This document shows positions 33,017 to 41,896 of a stretch of DNA of 64,000 nt, piece by piece. The DNA comes from Sphaerisporangium fuscum (GTDB taxonomy: Bacteria; Actinomycetota; Actinomycetes; Streptosporangiales; Streptosporangiaceae). Made by a program: the position numbers and the translations under genes. The notes under the pieces are model-generated. The model saw only the letters and a list, made by a program, of their open reading frames with translations. It was not told the origin of the DNA and did not search any database. Position 1 is the first letter of the stretch; each line of letters opens with the position of its first letter. Location: positions 1 to 64,000 of the forward strand of contig NZ_JAHDTF010000023.1 of NCBI RefSeq assembly GCF_018531465.1, in the 5' to 3' direction.

Positions 33017-33442
33017 ATGCGTGCCGTTGTTCAGCGAGTGAGTTCCGCGTCGGTGGTCGTCGACGGGCGGACCGTGGGGGCCATCGACGAGCCGGGGTTG
33101 CTCGTGCTGGTGGGGGTGACCCACGACGACGGGCCCGCGGAGGCGGCGAAACTGGCCGCCAAGCTGTGGGGCCTGCGCATCCTGTCCGGTGAGAAGTCCT
33201 GCTCCGACATCGGCGCCCCCCTGCTGGTGGTCAGCCAGTTCACGCTGTACGGCGACGCCCGCAAGGGCCGCCGCCCCACCTGGCAGGCGGCGGCCCCCGG
33301 CCCGGTGGCCGAACCGCTCGTGGACGCCGTCGTGGCCGAGCTCCGCTCTCTCGGCGCACGGGTCGAGACGGGGATCTTCGGGGCCGACATGAAGGTCCAC
33401 CTCGTCAACGACGGCCCCATCACCCTCGTCCTGGAGATCTGA
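33017..33442 (+). CDS. dtd: D-aminoacyl-tRNA deacylase
   Basis: The 141-residue enzyme has the DTD core: MRAVVQRVSSASVVVDG, GLLVLVGVTHDD, the specificity loop LLVVSQFTLYGDARKGRRP and the cis-GlyPro motif (VHLVNDGPIT). It clears D-amino acids from mischarged tRNA in the cytoplasm. The ATG at 33017 gives the family start. The loop before the SQFTLYGD motif is a few residues shorter than usual. Confidence 0.93.
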   Translation: MRAVVQRVSSASVVVDGRTVGAIDEPGLLVLVGVTHDDGPAEAAKLAAKLWGLRILSGEKSCSDIGAPLLVVSQFTLYGDARKGRRPTWQAAAPGPVAEPLVDAVVAELRSLGARVETGIFGADMKVHLVNDGPITLVLEI

Positions 33443-33459
33443 GCCCCCGCGGACGGGTG

Positions 33460-34611
33460 TCAGCGGAAGCGGCGGAAGAACCCGCGCAGGTCGTCGACCA
33501 GCAGGTCCGAGGCGTCGTGGGCGGCCCAGTGGCTGCCGCGGTCGTACTCGTTCCAGGACACGATGTTCTTGTGGTCGCGGTCGGCGAAGCGCCGCAGCGG
33601 GCGGAAGTCGTAGGCGAACGACGCCAGCCCCAGGGGGAAGGTCGTCGGCTCGGTCACCCGCTCGGCGTGGTGGTTCTCGTAGTAGAAGCGCGCCGAGGAC
33701 GCCGCGGTGTTGGTGAGCCAGTAGATCGTGGCGTTGGTCAGGATGACGTCGGGGTCGGGCACGCCGGCCAGGAGCTGGCCGATCCAGGCGAGCTGCCCGG
33801 CGGGCGAGTCGGCCAGGGCGTGGGCGAGGGTCTGCGGCTGCGCCTGCTGGGCCCGGTCGTGGATCGCGTGCTCGACGAAACCGCCGAGGAACTGCAGGTA
33901 GCCCTGCTCCTCGGGGGTGAGACCGGCCAGCTCGGCAGGGTCGCCGGAGGGGAACGAGAAGATCTGGTTGACGTGCACGCCCACCACGCGGTCGGGGTGG
34001 CGGCGGCCGAGCTCGGGGCTGACGATCGCGCCCGCGTCGTTGCCGTGCGCGCCGAACCGCTCGTAGCCGAGCCGGCTCATCAGCTCCGCCCACGCGTCGG
34101 CGGTGCGGGCCGCGTCCCAGCCCTTGGTGCGGGTGTGGCCGGAGAAGCCGAAGCCGGGCAGGGACGGGATCACCACGTGGAAGGCGTCGGCGGGGTCGCC
34201 GCCGTGCGCGGCCGGGTCGGTGAGCGGACCGACCAGGTCCAGGTACTCCACGAAGGTGTTGGGCCAGCCGTGGGTGAGGATCAGCGGCGTGGCGTCCTCG
34301 TGCGGCGAGCGGACGTGCACGAAGTGGATCGTCTGGCCGTCGATCTCGGTGGTGAACTGGGGGAAGGAGTTGAGCCTGGCCTCCTGGGCCCGCCAGTCGA
34401 AGTCGCGCCAGCGGGCGACCAGGTCGCGGACGAAGGACCCGGGCACGCCGTACTCCCAGCCGGGCTGGATCGGGCCGCGCTGCACGCCGTCGGTCACCTC
34501 CTCCGACGGCAGCTCCTCGGCGAAGCGGGTGTGGGCCAGGCGGGCGGCCAGGTCGTCCAGCTCGGCCTGCGGAACATCGATCGTGAACGGCGTGATCGCC
34601 TTACTGGTCAT
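33460..34611 (-). CDS. epoxide hydrolase (EHN-type alpha/beta hydrolase)
   Basis: The 383-residue protein has the N-terminal EHN domain (FTIDVPQAELDDLAARLAHT), the oxyanion HGWPNTFVEYLD, the nucleophile elbow HGNDAGAIVS, the cap with FPLGLASFAYDF, and the catalytic His near the end in YDRGSHW. It resembles juvenile-hormone-type epoxide hydrolases. The substrate is unknown. The ATG at 34611 follows AAGGAGATCCA. Confidence 0.9.
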   Translation of the reverse strand: MTSKAITPFTIDVPQAELDDLAARLAHTRFAEELPSEEVTDGVQRGPIQPGWEYGVPGSFVRDLVARWRDFDWRAQEARLNSFPQFTTEIDGQTIHFVHVRSPHEDATPLILTHGWPNTFVEYLDLVGPLTDPAAHGGDPADAFHVVIPSLPGFGFSGHTRTKGWDAARTADAWAELMSRLGYERFGAHGNDAGAIVSPELGRRHPDRVVGVHVNQIFSFPSGDPAELAGLTPEEQGYLQFLGGFVEHAIHDRAQQAQPQTLAHALADSPAGQLAWIGQLLAGVPDPDVILTNATIYWLTNTAASSARFYYENHHAERVTEPTTFPLGLASFAYDFRPLRRFADRDHKNIVSWNEYDRGSHWAAHDASDLLVDDLRGFFRRFR

Positions 34612-34737
34612 TGGATCTCCTTGGGTGGTGCGTTTACCTGCACCAGCGTGGCAGCGGGCGATCTCCGCCAGTAGTGCCTGGCGCACCGGTCCGGATGCGG
34701 TTCGGAGACCCGTCCGTACGCGTTCGCACCCTTGTAG

Positions 34738-34752
34738 TGTGCAGAATGCACA
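34738..34752. promoter_or_regulatory. inverted repeat upstream of the kinase gene
   Basis: TGTGCA-GAA-TGCACA is a perfect dyad with a three-base spacer, 60 bases before the fused kinase gene. A CATAAT box at 34771-34776 could be a -10 element. The binding protein is unknown. Confidence 0.35.
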
Positions 34753-34811
34753 TCAGGCTTATGGGATCTGCATAATTCGGATTTCGGGCGGTTCTTGGAG
34801 GGGAGGTCGGC

Positions 34812-37070
34812 GTGGCACGCGACTTCATGCCGCCACAGCGTTTCACGGCGCTGCTCCTCGCCACCATCGGCCTGTGGTGCACCCTCAAGGCCCTGCAGCT
34901 GATCCTCTACCTGCCGCCCGGCCCGCGGCTCGCCCCGTGGGCGCACACCGAAGGGCCGGCACTGGGATCGGTCGCGCTCGCCCTGACCTGCGGCCTGCAG
35001 TTCGCGATCATTCTGCGCCGCCTGCCCCGAGCGGCACGCCTGTCCGCCGTCCTGGTCCAGGTCATGATCGCCTACGGTCTCACCCTCGTGTACGGCGCCC
35101 CCTGGGGTCCGTATGCCGCCCTGCCCACGGCCTCGGTGCTGCTGGTCTTCACCGGCCGGACGTCCTGGATCCTGGCGGGATGCCTGGCGCTGGGCGAGGC
35201 CGTGATCAAGAAGGTGCTCGGCCTGGGCTGGGACGAGTCGGCGTGGACCGTCCTGGCCACCGGCACCACCGCGCTCGCCTTCTTCGCCGTGGCGCGGCTG
35301 GCGCGGCTCGCCCAGGACCTCCAGCGCACGCGGGCCGAGGCGGCCGGACTGGAGGTCGCCCGGGAGCGGTTGCGGATCGCCCGCGATCTGAGCGCGGCCC
35401 TGGGCGGCCGCCTCACACAGGTCCTGGTCGCACTGCGCCGAGCAGCCACGGACCTGGACCCGGCCCGCCTCGCCGACGCCACGGGCACCGCGCGTGCGGC
35501 GCTGAGCGATGTGCGGTCGGTCGCCGACGACTACCGGGACCGGTCGCTGACAGCGGAGGTCGAGGCGGCGCGGACGGTCCTGCGGACGGCCGGAACCACG
35601 GTCACGGTCCGCGCCGCGCCGGTCACGCTCCCGGCGGCGATCGACGCGGCGCTGGCGGCCGTACTGCGCCGCACGGTGGTCACCGTCCTGCGGCGGGGCA
35701 CACCCGAGCAGTGCCGGATCCACCTCGACGGGTCGGCGCGCCTGCGCGTGACCTTCACCGGGCCACCACCCGACGCGCCCGGTCACGAGTGGAGCGACGG
35801 ACTGGCCGACGCGCTGCGGGAGACGGCCGTGGAGATCGGCGACCTCGGCGGGCACCTGGAGGTCGACTCAGGGGTCGAGGCATGGATCCCGATCGGGAAA
35901 AGACGCGGCATGGCACGCTCGCCCGGCCCGGTCGGTGCCGCCCCCTGGCTGGCCTTCGCCGTGCTGCTGCTCATCGAGATCGACTACCTCGCCACGTCCG
36001 CCCTGGACATAGCGCACAGCGTGGAGAACGGTACGGGATCCTTGACACCCGCGCAGATCCTGGCGGCGGCCGTGCTCGTCCCGCCGATCTCCCTCCTCCA
36101 ACTCCGGCACGTCTACCCGCGTCCGGGCGGGGCGCCGCCGCGGGCGTGGCAGGTGACCGTGCCCCTGCAGATCGTCCTGCTGCTCCTGGCTCTGATCGTC
36201 GTCGGCCCGGCCGTCCCGGCGTCCTACGCCTCGCTGGTCGGCGGTGTCGTGCTGTACCAGCTGCGGCCCCCCTGGTCATGGCTCGCCACGGTGTTCCTCC
36301 TCGTCGGCGCAGTGGAGATCGCCTGGGGGTGGGCGCCGCTGATCAGCCAGGTGAACGCCTTGTTGTTCACACCCGCGTTCCTCATCCCGGTCTACGCGCT
36401 GTGCGTGCTGCCCGTCATGTTGGCGCGGCTGGAGGAGGCACGTCGCGAGGTGACCCGGCTGGCGGTGGTGAAGGAGCGGCTGCGGATCGCCAGAGATGTG
36501 CACGACCTGCTGGGCTTTCAGCTGTCGGCACTGGTGCTGAAGGGAGAACTGGCCGGACGGGTGATGGCCGCCGACCCCGACGCGGGCCGAGCGCAACTCA
36601 CCGAGCTGACCGGGCTCGCCGAGCACGCCCTGGCGTCCCTGCGATCGATCACCGGGGAACGGGCCGACCTCCACCTGGATGAAGAGGTGACGGCGGCCCG
36701 CTCGATGCTCGCCGCCGCCGGGATCGAGGCGCGCGTCGACCTCGCCGCGCCCATCCCGCCCGGCCTCGGCGGCGTCCTGGCGATCGTGCTGCGCGAGGCC
36801 GTCACCAACGTCGTCCGGCACTCGCATGCCCGCCTGTGCAGCATCGAGGCGTCGCGCGACGGCGGCACCTACCGGCTGCGGGTCGCCAACGACGGCGTCC
36901 GTCCCGCCGGCGGCGAGCGTTCCGGCACGGGCCTGGCCAACCTGCGGTCGCGGGCCGAGGAGGCCGGCGGCCGGCTCCTCGTCCGGAACGGCCCGGACCG
37001 GTTCAGCCTCACCGCCGAGTTCCCCGAGACACCGGCCGCCGACCGGGCCGGCGCCGCCACGGCCGCCTGA
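34812..37070 (+). CDS. fused NarL-type histidine kinase: degenerate kinase plus active kinase
   Basis: The 752-residue protein is a tandem duplication. Residues 1-365 hold about four or five membrane helices and a HisKA_3-like segment RERLRIARDLSAALGGRL in which Ser194 replaces the phosphoacceptor; its ATPase part lacks the N-box Asn (RRTVVTVLRR) and the Gly box. Residues 366-752 hold a second set of helices and an intact kinase: RIARDVHDLLGFQLSA (His564), LREAVTNVVRHSHAR and GTGLANLRSRAEE. The GTG start follows a GGAGGGGAGG site. The LuxR-type response regulator immediately convergent at 37081 is the likely partner. Confidence 0.88.
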   Translation: MARDFMPPQRFTALLLATIGLWCTLKALQLILYLPPGPRLAPWAHTEGPALGSVALALTCGLQFAIILRRLPRAARLSAVLVQVMIAYGLTLVYGAPWGPYAALPTASVLLVFTGRTSWILAGCLALGEAVIKKVLGLGWDESAWTVLATGTTALAFFAVARLARLAQDLQRTRAEAAGLEVARERLRIARDLSAALGGRLTQVLVALRRAATDLDPARLADATGTARAALSDVRSVADDYRDRSLTAEVEAARTVLRTAGTTVTVRAAPVTLPAAIDAALAAVLRRTVVTVLRRGTPEQCRIHLDGSARLRVTFTGPPPDAPGHEWSDGLADALRETAVEIGDLGGHLEVDSGVEAWIPIGKRRGMARSPGPVGAAPWLAFAVLLLIEIDYLATSALDIAHSVENGTGSLTPAQILAAAVLVPPISLLQLRHVYPRPGGAPPRAWQVTVPLQIVLLLLALIVVGPAVPASYASLVGGVVLYQLRPPWSWLATVFLLVGAVEIAWGWAPLISQVNALLFTPAFLIPVYALCVLPVMLARLEEARREVTRLAVVKERLRIARDVHDLLGFQLSALVLKGELAGRVMAADPDAGRAQLTELTGLAEHALASLRSITGERADLHLDEEVTAARSMLAAAGIEARVDLAAPIPPGLGGVLAIVLREAVTNVVRHSHARLCSIEASRDGGTYRLRVANDGVRPAGGERSGTGLANLRSRAEEAGGRLLVRNGPDRFSLTAEFPETPAADRAGAATAA

Positions 37071-37080
37071 GCGCGGCGGT

Positions 37081-37686
37081 TCAGAGCCAGCCGGCTTCGG
37101 TGGCGATCCGGATCGCGTCCACCCTGTTGCGCGCGTTGAGCTTGGTGACGGCGGAGGCGAGATAGTTGCGGACGGTGCCGTAGGACAGCTTGACCTGCGC
37201 GGCGATCTCGGTGGGCTCGGCCCCGGCGGCGGTCAGCCTGAGCACCTCGGTCTCCCGTTCGGTCAGCGGGCTGCCCTGGACGTCCAGCGCGGCGAACGCG
37301 AGCTGCGGGTCGACGACCCGGCCGCCCGCCGCGACCGTGCGGATCGCGCCCGCCAGCTCGGCGGGCCCGGCGTCCTTGACCATGAACCCCGCGACGTGCG
37401 CCGCCAGCGCCCGGCGCAGCGTGCCCGGACGTCCGACGCCGGTGAGGATCAGTGTGCGGCACTCCGGCAGCCGTTCGTGCAGCCGCGCGGCGGCGGTCAG
37501 CCCGTCCATGCCGGGCAGCTCGATGTCGATGACCGCGACGTCCGGCCGGGTTTCCAGGGCCGTCGCGAGGATCGCGTCCCCGGCCTCGACCTGCGCGACG
37601 ACCTCGATGTCGTCCTCCAGGCTCAGCAGCCCGGCGAGCGCCTCCCGCAGGATGCGCATGTCCTCCGCCAGCAGCACCCGGATCAC
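37081..37686 (-). CDS. LuxR/NarL family response regulator
   Basis: The 201-residue regulator has a receiver domain (VLLAEDMRILREAL; Asp in VAVIDIELPGMDGLTA; TGVGRPGTLRRALAA; Lys in FMVKDAGP) and a LuxR HTH (LTERETEVLRLTAAGAEPTE, YGTVRNYLASAVTKLNARNR). It ends ten bases from the stop of the convergent fused kinase, which is its probable partner. The GTG at 37686 is chosen; a GTG four codons upstream is possible. Confidence 0.9.
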   Translation of the reverse strand: MIRVLLAEDMRILREALAGLLSLEDDIEVVAQVEAGDAILATALETRPDVAVIDIELPGMDGLTAAARLHERLPECRTLILTGVGRPGTLRRALAAHVAGFMVKDAGPAELAGAIRTVAAGGRVVDPQLAFAALDVQGSPLTERETEVLRLTAAGAEPTEIAAQVKLSYGTVRNYLASAVTKLNARNRVDAIRIATEAGWL

Positions 37687-37742
37687 ACGCTCACCCACTG
37701 ACAGCACGATCGGCCTGGAAATGGTCCGGCAGTCATCGAGGC

Positions 37743-38801
37743 TTACCGGATCCGGCGGCGGAGGGCGGGGTCGATCGTGACGTTGCGGCCGGCGTCCGGC
37801 GGGACGATGACCTCCTGGGTGGCGGCGACGCCGCCCGCCAGCAGGTCGATGTCGACCGGGACGGTGCGCTTCACCAGGGCCAGCGCGATCGGGCCGAGCT
37901 CGTGGTGGCGGGCGGACGAGCCCACGAAGCCGACCTGGCCGGGCTCGGCACTGCCCTCGACAACCGCCTCCGGGTCGGCCTCGCGAGGCGCGCCGACACC
38001 GAGGGTCACGGGCGCGCCGTGGGGCGGCAACGTGTCGACGCTGCCGTCGAGGTGCAGGAACACCAGGCGACGCGGCGGGTGGCCCAGGTTGTGCACACGG
38101 GCGACGGTCTCCTGGCCTTTGTAACACCCCTTCGACAGGTGAACCGCCGAGCCGATCCAGCCGACCTCGTGGGGAATCGCCTTGTGGTCGGTCTCGAACC
38201 CGGCCCGGGGCAGGTGCGCCTCGATGCGCAGCGCCTCGTACGCCCACAGGCCGGCGAGCTTCAGCCCGAGCTCCTGCGCGAGCCCGGCCAGACGCTCACG
38301 CGGGACCAGCAGATCCCCGCCGATCGCGATCGCTCCCTCCGGCGCGGTCGCCGCCGCGTCCTGCGCGCCCGGCGGCAGGACGGTGACGACGGCGTACTCG
38401 GCGGTCATGTCGGCCACCTCGACGCGGAGCATGAAGCGCATCTTCTCGAGGAAGGCGATCAGCGCCGCCGACGTACCCGGCTCGACGTGAGCCCAGACCG
38501 ACTCGCCGTCGTCGACGAGCGTCAGGTGGTGCTCCAGCCTGCCCTGCGCGTCGAGGAACAGGGTCTCGGTGGGGGTGCCCGGCGTGAGGGTGTCGAGCTT
38601 CTGCGAGGTCAGGCTGTTGAGCCAGCTGAGCCGGTCGGGCCCGGAGATGCGGACGACCTCGCGGTCACTGCGGTCGACCATCGCCTCCCCGGCCGCGAGG
38701 GCGCGCTGCTCGGCGTACGGCTCACCGTAGTGCGCGGCGACGGTGTCATCGGGGGCCTCGGCGGCGACTGCTCCAGGCGTGTCAAGCAGAGGGCTTCGCA
38801 T
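37743..38801 (-). CDS. ygfZ: folate-binding Fe-S cluster repair protein YgfZ/GcvT-like
   Basis: The 352-residue protein has the GcvT-like fold (DRSDREVVRISGPDRLSWLN, FLDAQGRLEHHLTLVDDGES) and the diagnostic YgfZ motif KGCYKGQETVAR near 225-236. It uses a folate to support some Fe-S enzymes, acting in the cytoplasm. In Streptomyces it lies next to a Nur-type Fur gene and dtd; here Nur is displaced by about 2.7 kb. Confidence 0.92.
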   Translation of the reverse strand: MRSPLLDTPGAVAAEAPDDTVAAHYGEPYAEQRALAAGEAMVDRSDREVVRISGPDRLSWLNSLTSQKLDTLTPGTPTETLFLDAQGRLEHHLTLVDDGESVWAHVEPGTSAALIAFLEKMRFMLRVEVADMTAEYAVVTVLPPGAQDAAATAPEGAIAIGGDLLVPRERLAGLAQELGLKLAGLWAYEALRIEAHLPRAGFETDHKAIPHEVGWIGSAVHLSKGCYKGQETVARVHNLGHPPRRLVFLHLDGSVDTLPPHGAPVTLGVGAPREADPEAVVEGSAEPGQVGFVGSSARHHELGPIALALVKRTVPVDIDLLAGGVAATQEVIVPPDAGRNVTIDPALRRRIR

Positions 38802-38899
38802 GCCCTAAGGCTATTGCGCCCCACCACATTTCCCGCACCCAGGTGCCGATCCGTCACCCGGAGATGTGGAACTCCGCCTGGGTCTGCCCGAACCGGGCG

Positions 38900-39307
38900 C
38901 TACCGGCCGGACGACGGCCAGGGCCGCTGCGGCAGGGGCGCGCCCTGCGCGGGCATTCCAGGGTGCGCAGGCGCCACACCGGGTACGCCGCCGTGGCCCG
39001 CGCCTTGCTGGGACGGGGCCGGGTAGGGCGGCCGCGCGACCTGGGCCGCTTCCTTGTTGCCGGCCGTGTCGGGCGACAGGCGGAGGACCACGGCCGTGAC
39101 CGCGAGCACGACACTCATGAACCCGCTCGCCATCGCCGTGCTCACGGGCGGATCGTGGGCCAGCTGCATGGCGGTCACGGACACCATGATGAACGCGAGC
39201 CCAAGATTGATCGCCCCGACGATGGACCGGAAACGAGGACTCCCGCCTACCAGAGCGATGCACGCCGGCAGTCCGGCCACCAGAAGAATCAGGAGGTACT
39301 CGAACAT
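38900..39307 (-). CDS. small membrane protein with proline-rich tail
   Basis: The 135-residue protein has three hydrophobic helices (about 3-22, 27-48 and 58-78) and a cytoplasmic or extracellular Pro/Gly/Ala-rich tail. The ATG at 39307 follows GAGAGGAAC. No family is recognised. It is on the same strand as ygfZ but 98 bases upstream of it. The helices and ribosome site support it as a real gene; the function is unknown. Confidence 0.55.
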   Translation of the reverse strand: MFEYLLILLVAGLPACIALVGGSPRFRSIVGAINLGLAFIMVSVTAMQLAHDPPVSTAMASGFMSVVLAVTAVVLRLSPDTAGNKEAAQVARPPYPAPSQQGAGHGGVPGVAPAHPGMPAQGAPLPQRPWPSSGR

Positions 39308-39465
39308 GACGTTGTTCCTCTCATGGCGGCCCCGGACCGCGTCGGCCGTGTCAGCACACTGTTCGATGCGACCGCGCGTGGTTTTGTTGCGCCTGAAGGG
39401 ACGAACTTCTCGTAGCCGTCCTTGATCGTCTCCTCCGTCGCCGGCACGCGATCACGATGCCCGGC

Positions 39466-39651
39466 TTACGGTCCGGCGTCGGCGAGCACGGCCCAGACGA
39501 GGTGACCGGTCAGCGGGTTCCCTCGGTGACCGGTCCGGGCGGCCAGCCGCGCGACGGCGCCCAGGCCCCGGCCGTGCTCGTCCAGCGGGCCCTCCGCGCA
39601 CGCCGGCGGTCTCCCGAACCCGGGAACGCCGCCACCGCCCAGGTCGTACAC
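39466..39651 (-). pseudogene. remnant of an RsbW-like ATP-binding protein (C-terminal part)
   Basis: A 61-codon frame resembles only the C-terminal half of an actinomycete HATPase_c_2 protein: LDEHGRGLGAVARLAARTG for the G2 box, then TGHLVWAVLADAG for the terminal strand. The N-box half is missing and no good ribosome site is seen. It lies in a 475-base gap without an intact gene, next to an N-terminally truncated regulator on the other strand, so the locus is decaying. Confidence 0.5.
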
Positions 39652-39782
39652 CCCACGCGTACGCTGCTCGCACCTACGGCCCCGACGACCGGGAGCTGAT
39701 CGACTCGATCGACCACCGCCACCTTGACCCCTTCCAGCGCTCCCGCCTCACTGCTGCCGCGCCTGATTCGCGGCGTGCGAGC

Positions 39783-40916
39783 ATGGAAACCGCCGGAGAG
39801 TGGCCGGAGGTGAGCGTCGCAGCAGGGCTGCCGTCCGGAGACTGCGCCGCCCTGTTCCGCGCTCTCACCGTCGAGGAGGCCGACGTGAAGCGACGCGAGC
39901 TGCTGTTCGAACTGGCCATGGCCCTCGGTGGCCTGCCCGCCCTGCGGCTGCTGCGGCATCTGAGCGCGGACGAGGAGGTACGGCTCGCACAGGCCGTCCA
40001 GGGCCCCGGCCGCGTCGACGCGCAGAGCGTGACGGCCATCGAGAAACTGATCGCCCAATGCTGGCGGCTGGACGAGGCGTACGGGCCGTCCAAGGTGTTC
40101 CGGCTGGCGAACGCCCAGCGCGACCTGGTGGCCCGCCTCCTGCACGAGAAATCACTCACCCCGGCCCTCCGCGACCGGCTCGTCACCGCCTACTGGAGCC
40201 TCAGCCACCTGGGCGGCTGGTTACGGTACGACGTCCTCGACTACGCGGGCGCCGTCCAGTGGTACGGACAGGGTCTGGAAGCCGCCCACGAGCTCGGCGA
40301 CCCGACGCGCCTGTCTCACATGCATGGTTGTCTGGCGATTTTGGAGTGCGACCGAGGCCGCCCGACCCAAGCACTCGACCACGCGTTCGCGGCACAGGCG
40401 TGGGCGCAAGAGAGTCCGAGTCGCTTGCAACGCGCCGTCTCATCGCAAACGCTGGCTCGGGCACTGGTCGATGCCGGACGTGGCGATCATGGCCTGCGAG
40501 CGCTGGACCGCGCGTACGACCTGGCAAGCGCATCCCGTACGGAGATCGATCCGCCGCACCTTTACTGGTGTACGCCCGCGAGGATGCTGTGGAACCGGGG
40601 GCACTGCTTGGCGGCCACAAAACGCCCGGATGACGCGATCAAGGCAGGTGAGCAGGTTCTCACCCAGCTGCACGAGTCCGCAGGGCGGGCACGAGGACTT
40701 GTGCTTCTGGAACAGACGAAGGCCTTCGTTCAGAAGCGAGAGATCATCGCAGCCGCGCAGAAGCTCAGCGACGTAGCCGACATAACTACTCGGCACACCT
40801 CGGTCCGCCTCGTCGACAGCATCCGGACCACCAGGCAGCAACTCCAGCCCTGGGCCACCAACACCTACGTCCGAGACCTGGACGAGAAACTTCGGGAGCT
40901 CGGGATCGCCGGTTGA
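39783..40916 (+). CDS. TPR-like regulator lacking its N-terminal HTH (probable remnant)
   Basis: The 377-residue protein is all helical with TPR-like repeats (AVQWYGQGLEAAHELGDPTR, AWAQESPSRLQRAVSSQTLA, PDDAIKAGEQVLTQLHESA), matching the C-terminal part of XRE-TPR regulators such as that at 3521. The expected N-terminal helix-turn-helix is absent. The frame is open upstream to about 39600 but contains no HTH, and the ATG at 39783 has no clear ribosome site. It may be non-functional. It is lower in GC near its 3' end, around 40320-40460. Confidence 0.6.
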   Translation: METAGEWPEVSVAAGLPSGDCAALFRALTVEEADVKRRELLFELAMALGGLPALRLLRHLSADEEVRLAQAVQGPGRVDAQSVTAIEKLIAQCWRLDEAYGPSKVFRLANAQRDLVARLLHEKSLTPALRDRLVTAYWSLSHLGGWLRYDVLDYAGAVQWYGQGLEAAHELGDPTRLSHMHGCLAILECDRGRPTQALDHAFAAQAWAQESPSRLQRAVSSQTLARALVDAGRGDHGLRALDRAYDLASASRTEIDPPHLYWCTPARMLWNRGHCLAATKRPDDAIKAGEQVLTQLHESAGRARGLVLLEQTKAFVQKREIIAAAQKLSDVADITTRHTSVRLVDSIRTTRQQLQPWATNTYVRDLDEKLRELGIAG

Positions 40917-40977
40917 AAGAGGTTCCCGGGGTTGCCCACCGTACGGCGGCGCCGAATTCGCCGTACACCGACTCGCC

Positions 40978-41271
40978 GACCCGGCGCCGATCGGGGAGCA
41001 CCGCAGCAACCGGCAGACGGGCCGGCCGCTACCGCCGACCCGGCGCCGCTTGAGGAGCACCACAGCAACCGGCAGATGGGCCGGCCGCTACCGGCGACCC
41101 GGCGCCACTCGAGGAGCACCACAGCAACCGGCAGATGGGCCGGCCGTGACCACCGACCCGGCGCCACTCAAAAAGCACCACAGCAACCGGCAGACGGGTC
41201 GGCCGCTACCGGCGACCCGGCGCCACTCGAGGAGCACCACAGCAACCGGCAGGCGGGCCGGCCGTTACGTC
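40978..41271. repeat. five tandem copies of a 59-bp unit
   Basis: Units start at 40978, 41037, 41096, 41155 and 41214, each beginning GACCCGGCGCC and containing GAGCACCACAGCAACCGGCAG and GGCCGGCC; identity between units is high. Because 59 is not a multiple of three, the reading frame shifts each copy and no protein is implied. The units are GC-rich with internal dyads. They lie between the truncated TPR regulator and the Nur-like gene. Confidence 0.85.
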
Positions 41272-41350
41272 AAGAGGGATCGGTGAGGTGGGGAGCTCGA
41301 GGGGTGTCCCCTCGGTTGGGGGTCGAAGGGGGCCTGTTGCCCCTGGGGGA

Positions 41351-41468
41351 CACGGACCGAGCCGCAGGCGAGGACCATGGCCCTGCGCACTGGGGAACAC
41401 GGACCGAGCCGCAGGCGAGGACCATGGCCCTGCGCACTGGGAAACACGGGCCGAGCCGCAGGCGAGCC
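41351..41468. repeat. two and a half copies of a 47-bp unit
   Basis: Units start at 41351, 41398 and 41445, each beginning CACGGACCGAGCCGCAGGCGA and, in the first two, containing CATGGCCCTGCGCACTGGG. They directly follow the 59-bp array and end 14 bases from the Nur-like gene stop. They differ in sequence from the 59-bp units, so two separate tandem expansions occurred here. Confidence 0.8.
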
Positions 41469-41482
41469 CCCTTTGGGAAGGG

Positions 41483-41896
41483 TCAGGAGCGGCAGTTGCG
41501 GCAGCGGCCGAAGACGGTCAGGTGTTGGACGTCGGTGGTGAAGCCGAGTTCGTCGTCGAGCCGGGAGACCAGGCCCTGGACGAGCTCCGGGCGGACCTCG
41601 GTGATCTCGCCGCAGCCCCGGCACACCAGGTGGACGTGGTCGGCCTCGCTGGCCAGATGGTAGGTGGGGGCGCCATGGCCGAGGTGGGTGTGGGTGACCA
41701 TGCCCAGCTCTTCGAGCAGTTCCAGCGTGCGGTAGACGGTGGAGATGTTGACGCCTCGGGCGGTCTCCTGGACCTGCGCGCAGATGTCTTCCGGAGTCGC
41801 ATGGCCCAGCCGGGTGACGGCCTCCAGCACCAACTGCCGCTGCGGAGTGACCCGGTATCCGCGCGCCCGCAGTTCCTCGTGCCATGTCCGGGTCAT
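41483..41896 (-). CDS. nur: Fur family regulator, Nur-like (nickel uptake regulator)
   Basis: The 137-residue metalloregulator has the winged helix (RGYRVTPQRQLVLEAVTRLG, VNISTVYRTLELLEELGMVT) and the Nur-like hinge and metal region HLGHGAPTYHLASEADHVHL, followed by CRGC and a C-terminal CRNC pair for structural zinc. The pattern is closest to Streptomyces Nur, which binds nickel and represses nickel uptake and a superoxide dismutase. Fur-family specificity is hard to read by eye, so FurA/Zur cannot be excluded. The ATG at 41896 is chosen over an upstream start at 41944. Confidence 0.72.
   Translation of the reverse strand: MTRTWHEELRARGYRVTPQRQLVLEAVTRLGHATPEDICAQVQETARGVNISTVYRTLELLEELGMVTHTHLGHGAPTYHLASEADHVHLVCRGCGEITEVRPELVQGLVSRLDDELGFTTDVQHLTVFGRCRNCRS

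Noticed and set aside
34103..36682. 859-codon frame covering the kinase and the epoxide hydrolase antisense
   Set aside because: It is Arg/Pro/Gly-rich and lies over two genes with clear motifs in other frames.
40978..41271. CRISPR array or integron 59-base elements
   Set aside because: The 59-bp units are contiguous without variable spacers, no cas genes are near, and integron core sites (RYYYAAC/GTTRRRY) are absent. The shared number 59 is a coincidence.
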